A DNA stretch of 16,623 bases, taken from contig USBA01000020.1 of the NCBI GenBank assembly GCA_900552735.1, positions 1 through 16,623 of the forward strand, in the 5' to 3' direction. Origin of the DNA: an uncultured Collinsella sp. Its GTDB lineage: Bacteria; Actinomycetota; Coriobacteriia; Coriobacteriales; Coriobacteriaceae. Shown here piece by piece: positions 7,132-11,961 of this stretch (its first letter is position 1; the number at the start of each line of letters is the position of its first letter). A model generated the notes under the pieces. It had not been told where the DNA came from, did no database searches, and was given only the letters and a program-made list of their open reading frames with translations. Position numbers and translations under genes: made by a program.

Positions 7132-8487
7132 TTAGTACACGCGATCGTTGAGCGTGCTCCAGAGCTTCTTGGACTCGGCCATGGTCCACGCGTTGATCTT
7201 GTCCTCATCAATGCCAACGAACTCGCGATCCTTGTACAGGACGCGGCCGTTGATGATAGTGGTGCGGCAGTTTTTGCCCATCATGCCAAAGAGCATGTGG
7301 CCGTCGATGTTCTCCTCGCTCAGCGGCGTAAAGGGCTTGTAGTCCATGACGATGACGTCGGCGGCAGCGCCGGGCTCAAGCACACCGAGCTTGCGATCGA
7401 AGTACTTGCTCGCCATCTTGGCGTTGTTCTCGAACAGCATCGTCATGGCCTCGCACCAGCCCACGTTGGGCATAGCGGCGTTGTGGCGCTGAATGATCAG
7501 GAAGACCTTGAGGCTCTCGAGCATATCGTGGGTGTAGGCGTCGGTGCCCATGCACACGGGGATGCCGCGGCGGAAGAACTCGAGCACGGGGGCGCAGCCC
7601 ACGGCATTGCCCATATTGGATTCGGGGTTGTTAACCAGCCAGGTGCCGGACTCCTTGACGATATCCATCTCGGCAGGCGTCACGTGGATGCAGTGGCCGA
7701 GCATGGTGTCGGGACCGAGCAGGTTGTGCTGCAGCAGGCGCTCGACGGGGCTGATGCCACCGCGGTTGAGGCGGGAATCCCACACGTCATTCATGCCCTC
7801 GCACACGTGGATGTGGAAACCGGTCAGGCCGTTGTTGGCCTCGGCCATCTTATCCATGGTCTCGTCCGACAGCGTAAAGGTGGCGTGACCGCCAAACATG
7901 GCGGCAATCATGTGGTTGTCGTTATCGCGACGTTCCTTGGCGGCCCACTGGGCAAACTCGGCGTTCTCGGCAATAGCCTGGTCGCACTTTTCCTGGCCAC
8001 GGCGGTCGGAGACCTCGTAGCACAGGCACGAACGCATGCCCAGCTCCTGAGCGGCGTCCTTAATGGTAAAGAGGCTGCCCGGAATCTCGCAGAAGCTCGC
8101 ATGGTGATCGAAGATCGTGGTGACGCCGTCGCGGATGGAATCCAGAATCGTGGCATAGGCGCTGGCCTTGGTGCCGTCGAGCGTCAGGTTGTCGTCAATC
8201 TTCCACCACTGCTGCTCAAGATTCTCCAGGAAGTTGGTGGGGTTGCAGCCCTTAATGGCAAGGCCGCGGGCCAGACCCGAGTAGATGTGGGTGTGGCAGT
8301 TGATAAGTCCGGGCATGATGAGGTTGCCCTGGGCGTCGACGTACTCGGCATCCGGGTACTTGGCCTTGAGCTCGCGCTCGGGGCCCACTTCGACAATCGT
8401 ATCTCCGTCAATGGCGACCGCACCGTTGGGAATGAACGGAGTCTGAGCGTTGCGGGTAAAGACGGAACCGTTAGCGACCAGAAGCAT
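7132..8487 (-). CDS. ssnA: SsnA-family metal-dependent amidohydrolase
   Basis: The 451-aa cytoplasmic amidohydrolase of the TRZ/ATZ/guanine-deaminase superfamily is placed in the SsnA group because of its neighbours. Metal and catalytic residues are visible: HTH with H65 and H67, DHH with H128-H129, FHIH with H225 and H227, GHCIH with H265 and H268, and GTD with D316. Length fits E. coli SsnA (about 440 aa). I chose ATG 8487 because AAGGGAG (8493-8499) sits 5 nt upstream; the in-frame ATG six codons earlier has no such site. It probably removes an amino group from, or opens, a purine-derived ring in anaerobic purine degradation. The exact substrate is unknown. It lies second in the operon, 196 bp after the permease and 149 bp before ygfK. 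Confidence 0.92.
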   Translation of the reverse strand: MLLVANGSVFTRNAQTPFIPNGAVAIDGDTIVEVGPERELKAKYPDAEYVDAQGNLIMPGLINCHTHIYSGLARGLAIKGCNPTNFLENLEQQWWKIDDNLTLDGTKASAYATILDSIRDGVTTIFDHHASFCEIPGSLFTIKDAAQELGMRSCLCYEVSDRRGQEKCDQAIAENAEFAQWAAKERRDNDNHMIAAMFGGHATFTLSDETMDKMAEANNGLTGFHIHVCEGMNDVWDSRLNRGGISPVERLLQHNLLGPDTMLGHCIHVTPAEMDIVKESGTWLVNNPESNMGNAVGCAPVLEFFRRGIPVCMGTDAYTHDMLESLKVFLIIQRHNAAMPNVGWCEAMTMLFENNAKMASKYFDRKLGVLEPGAAADVIVMDYKPFTPLSEENIDGHMLFGMMGKNCRTTIINGRVLYKDREFVGIDEDKINAWTMAESKKLWSTLNDRVY

Positions 8488-8492
8488 AAATG

Positions 8493-8499
8493 CTCCCTT
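8493..8499 (-). promoter_or_regulatory. ribosome binding site deciding the ssnA start
   Basis: AAGGGAG on the minus strand lies 5 nt before ATG 8487. A 7-bp hairpin (8505-8511 with 8524-8530) stands immediately upstream of it in the leader. Confidence 0.75.
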
Positions 8500-8504
8500 C
8501 AACA

Positions 8505-8666
8505 TCAGAGGCGGGGTTTGACACCTCTGACATGGCGGAAGTGCGAAGCGCCGGCCTACACCGGAAACGGGCCCTCTCCCGTCAACGCTTCACCAAAGGG
8601 ACAAGCCCTTTGAAGTGCGGCTTGGCGCCGCATGGCGCCGGCGGACGAGGCGATGCGTCCGCCGGC
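8505..8666 (-). other. structured spacer between permease gene and ssnA
   Basis: The 196-bp intra-operon gap holds a chain of inverted repeats. In transcription order these are an 11-bp perfect stem with 8-nt loop (8637-8666, minus loop CATCGCCT), a short GCGGC/GCCGC stem near 8618-8632, CAAAGGG/CCCTTTG with a 5-nt loop (8594-8612), and TCAGAGG/CCTCTGA (8505-8530) next to the ssnA ribosome binding site. No U-tract follows any of them. I recognise no known riboswitch. It may set the ratio of permease to enzyme mRNA or be a repeat-derived spacer. Confidence 0.55.
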
Positions 8667-8683
8667 GAATAGCACCGAATTGG

Positions 8684-10078
8684 CTACTTCTTGCTCTCGG
8701 GCAGGACCAGATTCACAGCGGCATCCTTGGCGGCATCGATGTGCTGAGCCACGACCGGCGTCTGCGGAAGGATCAGGTTGAGCACGATGGCCATGATGGC
8801 GGTGGGGGTCACGGCGTTGGAGCCGATGACGGTGGACACCCAGGTAGGCATACCCTCGCCGGCAAGGCAACCGCTGGCCATCCAGATACCCAGGCCAAAG
8901 ACGACGGAGGTACCGACGATGGTGGTGGTGCGCTGCGTGAGGCCCTCGCGGGTGAACATGCGCACGCCGTTCATGGTGATGGTGCCAAAGACGCCGACGG
9001 TCGCGCCGCCGATGACGGGCTGCGGGATAGCGGAAAGGATGGCAGAGAGCTGCGGGAACAGACCGGCGATGGCAAAGACGGCCGCGATGATCACAAAGAC
9101 CCACTTGTTGACGACCTTGTTGGAGCAGATGATGCCCACGTTCTGGCCAAGGGCGCTGGTGGGAAGACCGCCCAGCAGGCCGCCGACCATAGAGGTGAGG
9201 CCCTGGGACACAATAGCGCCGGAGAGCTCGCGCTCGGTGGGCATACGGTCGATGGAGCCCAGGCAGGCAGCGGAGACGTCGCCGATAACCTGGATGGCAA
9301 CCATGGGGAACACGACGGCGAGGGTAATGCAGACCTCGGGATCAAACTCGAGCGCGTAGGGCATGAGCTTGGGAAGAGCGAAGACCTGAGCGGTGGCGAC
9401 GCTGGAGAAGTCGATCATGCCAAAGGGGATGGAGACGATCATGCCAACGATCATGCCAAAGAACACGGAGCCCAGCTTGAGCGTGCCCTTGCCAAAGTTG
9501 GCGAGCGCAAAGACCACGGCGAAGGTGATAAGAGCGACGCACCAGGCCTGCGGGGTGCCCCACAGCGGCGTGCCCATGCCACCGGCCATGTACTTGACGG
9601 CCGTGGGATAGAGAGAGACGCCAATGGAGAAGATGACCGTACCGGTCACGACGGGCGGGAACAGCCACTTGATCTTGCTGTAGGCCAGACCAAAGAGGAC
9701 CGCAACGGCGCCGCCGACGATCTCGCCGCCCAACAGCGCGCCAAAGCTAAAGCCCGAGGCGCCCATGGCCTGCAGGGCCGGCAGGAACGCGAACGAAACG
9801 CCCATGACGATGGGCAGGCCGCCGCCGATGCGACGGAAGGGAGCGAAGGCCTGAAGGGCCGTGTCGATTGCCGAAAGAATGAGCGCAACCTGAATGATGT
9901 CGGTGCTCTGCTGGCTATTAAAGCCGTAGACGCCGGCCATGATGACCGCCGGGGTAATAATGCCGGCAAACGATGCCAGTACGTGCTGAAGGGCACACGG
10001 GATCATTTCCTTAACGGGCGGCATGCCTTCGCGAGTGAACAGGGCTTCAGTGCCGTTCGTAACCGTCTCCTGGGTCAT
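8684..10078 (-). CDS. NCS2-family purine (xanthine/urate-type) permease
   Basis: The 464-aa hydrophobic membrane protein of the nucleobase:cation symporter-2 family, with about 12-14 membrane segments, probably imports a purine for the downstream enzymes. Visible family landmarks are LQHVLASFAG with H32 in TM1, IGDVSA at 265-270 in TM8, and the QNVG signature at 312-315 followed by IICSNK in TM10. Two positions normally acidic in characterised members differ: Q263 stands where the TM8 Glu is expected (AIQVIGD) and Q292 where the TM9 Asp is expected (SQGL). I chose ATG 10078 because GGTGG lies 5 nt upstream and homology begins near there; the longer frame to 10165 starts upstream of the TSS predicted near 10159. 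It is the first gene of the operon. The substrate is inferred from context; a uracil or other nucleobase permease is possible from family alone. Confidence 0.9.
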   Translation of the reverse strand: MTQETVTNGTEALFTREGMPPVKEMIPCALQHVLASFAGIITPAVIMAGVYGFNSQQSTDIIQVALILSAIDTALQAFAPFRRIGGGLPIVMGVSFAFLPALQAMGASGFSFGALLGGEIVGGAVAVLFGLAYSKIKWLFPPVVTGTVIFSIGVSLYPTAVKYMAGGMGTPLWGTPQAWCVALITFAVVFALANFGKGTLKLGSVFFGMIVGMIVSIPFGMIDFSSVATAQVFALPKLMPYALEFDPEVCITLAVVFPMVAIQVIGDVSAACLGSIDRMPTERELSGAIVSQGLTSMVGGLLGGLPTSALGQNVGIICSNKVVNKWVFVIIAAVFAIAGLFPQLSAILSAIPQPVIGGATVGVFGTITMNGVRMFTREGLTQRTTTIVGTSVVFGLGIWMASGCLAGEGMPTWVSTVIGSNAVTPTAIMAIVLNLILPQTPVVAQHIDAAKDAAVNLVLPESKK

Positions 10079-10165
10079 TTGACCACCAATCCTCGAAATA
10101 GTTGTTTTCGCATCTAACGCTCTATTGTGACGCAGTGCGGGGTTGAGGTTGTGCCTTCGTTGCAT

Positions 10166-10194
10166 ATCGTATTAAAGATGATTCTCATTCTCAA
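10166..10194 (-). promoter_or_regulatory. sigma-70-type promoter of the purine operon
   Basis: On the minus strand, TTGAGA (10189-10194, 5 of 6 to consensus) and TACGAT (10166-10171, 4 of 6) are 17 nt apart. Transcription would start near 10159, giving a leader of about 80 nt before ATG 10078. Confidence 0.6.
10174..10192 (-). promoter_or_regulatory. Fur-box-like sequence overlapping the operon promoter
   Basis: The minus-strand 19-mer GAGAATGAGAATCATCTTT matches the classical Fur consensus GATAATGATAATCATTATC at 14 of 19 positions, with the hexamer GAGAAT repeated in tandem. It covers the spacer and part of the -35 element, where a bound repressor would block transcription. The sequence match is direct; binding by a Fur-family protein is inferred. 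Confidence 0.4.
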
Positions 10195-10206
10195 TAATAA
10201 TTTTTT

Positions 10207-10236
10207 GTTATCAGACTATTCTTCAGCTGAGATAAC
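10207..10236. promoter_or_regulatory. candidate operator, inverted repeat GTTATC-N18-GATAAC
   Basis: A perfect 6-bp inverted pair is centred near 10221, about 62 bp upstream of the predicted operon start and upstream of its -35 element. That spacing is typical of an activator site. The neighbouring YheO-type regulator is the natural candidate, but this is inference. Confidence 0.35.
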
Positions 10237-10416
10237 GCATTTCCGCAGGTCAGGAATGTGTCTGTTCAAAATAACATCTAACTTTTCTTTTGGTCGACCG
10301 TTTACCGCCAAATTTCTACCGTTCGTCTGTATTACGCAATGTACCTGCGGATATACGAGATGATGAGCAGCGTGTTACCATGATAAAAAATTGTTATGAA
10401 CACTTCGATAGAACCC

Positions 10417-10423
10417 AAAGGAG
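10417..10423 (+). promoter_or_regulatory. ribosome binding site deciding the regulator start
   Basis: AAAGGAG lies 6 nt before GTG 10430. It directly abuts TTG 10424, which therefore cannot be a normally spaced start, so GTG 10430 is preferred. Confidence 0.8.
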
Positions 10424-10429
10424 TTGCCC

Positions 10430-11086
10430 GTGAACGAGACCGTACGTCGCTTTTTGCCGATGGTCGATTTCCTGGAGCAGGTACTCGGTAAGAACAGCGA
10501 GATCGTCCTGCACGATTTCTCGGATCCTGACCACGCCATCGTCGATATCCGCAACGGTATCGTGAGCGGCCGCAAGGTCGGCGGTCCCGCTACCGATCTG
10601 GCACTCAAGATCATGCACGACGCCAAGTATCGCGACCTGCCGTTTATTACGGGCTACGAGGGCCGCGGTGCCGGTGGCAAGACATTGGAGTCAGCGACGT
10701 ACTTTATCCGCGAGAATAACGAGATCGTCGGCATGCTCTGCGTCAATACCGACCTCTCGACCGTGCGCTCCATCAACGCCATGGCTCAGCAGCTCATGGC
10801 GTGCTTCGACGCTGCCCCTAGACAGGCAGAGCCCGCGTCTATCGAGGTCGAAAGCCTTTCGGAGTCTACGCAGGAGCTCATCGACCGCAGCATTGCCGAG
10901 TTGCTGAGCGCGCGCGGGCTGGATGTAGCGTCGCTTGGTCAGAGCGACCGCGTGGACGTCATTCGCCACCTCAACGGCAACGGGGTGTTCATGCTCAAGG
11001 GCGCCGTGGCCTGCGCCGCCACCGCGCTGGGTATCTCGGAGCCCAGCGTCTACCGCTACCTGCAAAAAGTCCGCAAGGAAGGCTAA
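10430..11086 (+). CDS. YheO-type PAS / helix-turn-helix transcriptional regulator
   Basis: The 218-aa cytoplasmic DNA-binding protein has an N-terminal YheO-like PAS domain (about residues 5-115, with HDFSDPDHAIVDIRNG at 28-43) joined by a linker to a C-terminal HTH of the DauR/YheO type (about 150-215, recognition region ALGISEPSVYRYLQKV at 199-214). The PAS domain presumably senses a small ligand. The gene is transcribed away from the purine operon and shares its control region, so regulating that operon and itself is the most likely job. No ligand can be read from sequence. It starts with GTG and ends before a strong bidirectional terminator. Confidence 0.88.
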   Translation: MNETVRRFLPMVDFLEQVLGKNSEIVLHDFSDPDHAIVDIRNGIVSGRKVGGPATDLALKIMHDAKYRDLPFITGYEGRGAGGKTLESATYFIRENNEIVGMLCVNTDLSTVRSINAMAQQLMACFDAAPRQAEPASIEVESLSESTQELIDRSIAELLSARGLDVASLGQSDRVDVIRHLNGNGVFMLKGAVACAATALGISEPSVYRYLQKVRKEG

Positions 11087-11102
11087 ACGTTATCCCTTGG
11101 GG

Positions 11103-11126
11103 ACGGAGGGAAACGGATCATTTTTG
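11103..11126 (+). repeat. short dispersed repeat, family C, solo copy
   Basis: A 24-nt element whose core is GGAAACGGATCATTTTTG, preceded by ACGGAG, lies just after the regulator stop codon. Two further copies in opposite orientations lie at 11783-11805 and 11834-11857. It ends in a T-run but has no stem of its own, so it is not a terminator by itself. Confidence 0.7.
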
Positions 11127-11140
11127 TCGCATCGCTTGAC

Positions 11141-11175
11141 AAAAGACCCTGCAGCTCGTACTGCAGGGTCTTTTT
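11141..11175. terminator. bidirectional rho-independent terminator
   Basis: A perfect 10-bp stem, GACCCTGCAG (11145-11154) and CTGCAGGGTC (11161-11170), has a 6-nt loop. It is preceded by AAAA and followed by TTTTT. It can serve both the regulator gene (plus) and ridA (minus), which converge on it. Confidence 0.92.
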
Positions 11176-11204
11176 ACATGTCATGTTTAGTTGTTGCCAA
11201 CGCC

Positions 11205-11582
11205 TTAGAGAGCGGCGACGACCTCGATCTCGACCAGACCGCCGGCCGGAAGGGCGGCAACCTGGAAAGCGCTGCGCGCGGGGAACGGAGCCTCGAACTT
11301 GGAAGCGTAGATCTCGTTCACGGCAGCGAAGTCGGCGATGTCGGCCAGGTAGACCGTGGTCTTGACGACATCGGCAAAGGTGGCACCGGCAGCGGTCAGC
11401 AGAGCCTCGACGTTAGCAAGGGACTGCTTAGCCTGGGCCTCGACGCCCTCGGGCATCTTGCCGGTTGCGGGGTCGATGCCCAGCTGGCCGGACAGGAACA
11501 CCATGTTGCCGGTCTGGATGCCGGGGGAATACGGGCCGATGGCTGCGGGTGCGTTATCGGAAGACACGACGGTCTTGCTCAT
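11205..11582 (-). CDS. ridA: RidA-family reactive enamine/imine deaminase
   Basis: The 125-aa protein is of the usual RidA length (YjgF/YER057c/UK114 family). It probably hydrolyses reactive enamine/imine intermediates, such as 2-aminoacrylate released by PLP enzymes, to keto acids and ammonia. The family forms cytoplasmic trimers with active sites between subunits. Visible features are IGPYSP at 15-20, SGQLGIDP at 31-38, and the signature PARSAFQVAALP at 101-112 with the key arginine R103, then VEIEVVA at the C-terminus. The start is ATG 11582 with AAGGAG 6 nt upstream; the longer open frame to 11765 includes the leader and has no support. It has its own promoter and a strongly folded leader. 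It lies near the purine genes but converges on the regulator, so it is not part of their operon. Confidence 0.95.
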   Translation of the reverse strand: MSKTVVSSDNAPAAIGPYSPGIQTGNMVFLSGQLGIDPATGKMPEGVEAQAKQSLANVEALLTAAGATFADVVKTTVYLADIADFAAVNEIYASKFEAPFPARSAFQVAALPAGGLVEIEVVAAL

Positions 11583-11616
11583 GTTTATCTCCTTACGATC
11601 AGTTGAGAAAGCGTGA

Positions 11617-11662
11617 GCGCGGCGTTCACACCGGGAGGCACAGTTCGGTCTGAACACCGCGC
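11617..11662 (-). promoter_or_regulatory. strong hairpin in the ridA leader
   Basis: Arms 11617-11628 and 11651-11662 form a 12-bp stem (one G-U) on the minus-strand RNA. After one mismatch the stem continues with 4 more pairs (ACCG/CGGT) around a 12-nt loop. It would begin a few nucleotides after the predicted transcription start. No U-tract follows. It could stabilise the mRNA or be a cis-regulatory element, or the inverted repeat could be an operator in DNA form. Confidence 0.55.
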
Positions 11663-11672
11663 TTGATTTGGG

Positions 11673-11701
11673 ATAGTACTCAAGGTTTCCGCGCGATGCA
11701 A
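11673..11701 (-). promoter_or_regulatory. candidate ridA promoter
   Basis: On the minus strand, TTGCAT (11696-11701) and TACTAT (11673-11678) are 17 nt apart. The start would be near 11667, with a leader of about 85 nt. The -35 match is weak beyond TTG. Confidence 0.4.
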
Positions 11702-11782
11702 GATTATTATCACGTTGCGAGAATATTTTATCGCCCAACGGTGCCTGTCGGCCGCTGAACGGCACGAACGGACGGTGAAGCT

Positions 11783-11857
11783 CAAAATGATCCGTTTTCC
11801 TCCGTCACCTATGGATCACCTGATCCGATGGGAACGAAGGGAAACGGATCATTTTTG
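11783..11857. repeat. inverted pair of family-C repeats
   Basis: Left arm 11783-11805 and right arm 11834-11857 are near-perfect inverted copies sharing AATGATCCGTTT (and its complement AAACGGATCATT), separated by 28 bp that include ATGGATCACCTGATCC. The right arm matches the solo copy at 11103-11126 at nearly every position. A folded RNA or cruciform is possible. Confidence 0.7.
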
Positions 11858-11961
11858 CTGCAAGGGCTGCTGAAGACTTTATCCTGCTTGGGCCACAGGG
11901 CTCGTCTGCCGCAACAGCACCACTATACTTTTGAATATCTGAGCATTTTGAAAGGCAGGAT

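Larger units (their letters stand above)
10079..10429. other. AT-rich divergent control region between permease gene and regulator gene
   Basis: These 351 bp contain no gene I can support and are much richer in A and T than the flanking coding DNA. They hold the minus-strand operon promoter, a Fur-like box, an inverted repeat GTTATC-N18-GATAAC (10207-10236), a distant 8-bp inverted pair CCGCAGGT (10243-10250) and ACCTGCGG (10343-10350), and an imperfect dyad (10372-10403) just before the regulator's ribosome binding site. Confidence 0.7.
11583..11961. other. intergenic region between ridA and the U32 gene
   Basis: These 379 bp hold the ridA leader and promoter, the inverted pair of family-C repeats (11783-11857), and a short plus-strand upstream region of the U32 peptidase gene with a TATACT candidate -10 at 11924-11929 but no clear -35. 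I see no gene in it. Confidence 0.6.

Noticed and set aside
4112..7135. Plus-strand open frame of 1007 codons opposite ygfK
   Set aside because: It mirrors the ygfK coding frame, has no ribosome binding site or recognisable domain, and extends across the ygfK-ssnA gap only by chance of high GC.
6983..7189. N-terminal extension of ygfK by 69 residues
   Set aside because: It would overlap ssnA, is Arg-rich and unlike the family, and the AGGAG at 6989-6993 marks the internal ATG.
8488..8683. Purine riboswitch before ssnA
   Set aside because: Several hairpins are present but I could not match the conserved three-way junction or loop sequences of known guanine/adenine or xanthine riboswitches.
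8615..10117. Plus-strand open frame of 500 codons opposite the permease
   Set aside because: It is Asp/Gly/His-rich and typical of the complement of hydrophobic transmembrane codons; the minus frame is a clear NCS2 permease.
10424..10426. TTG as start of the YheO-type regulator
   Set aside because: It directly abuts the AAAGGAG ribosome binding site with no spacing; GTG two codons later has the normal 6-nt spacing.
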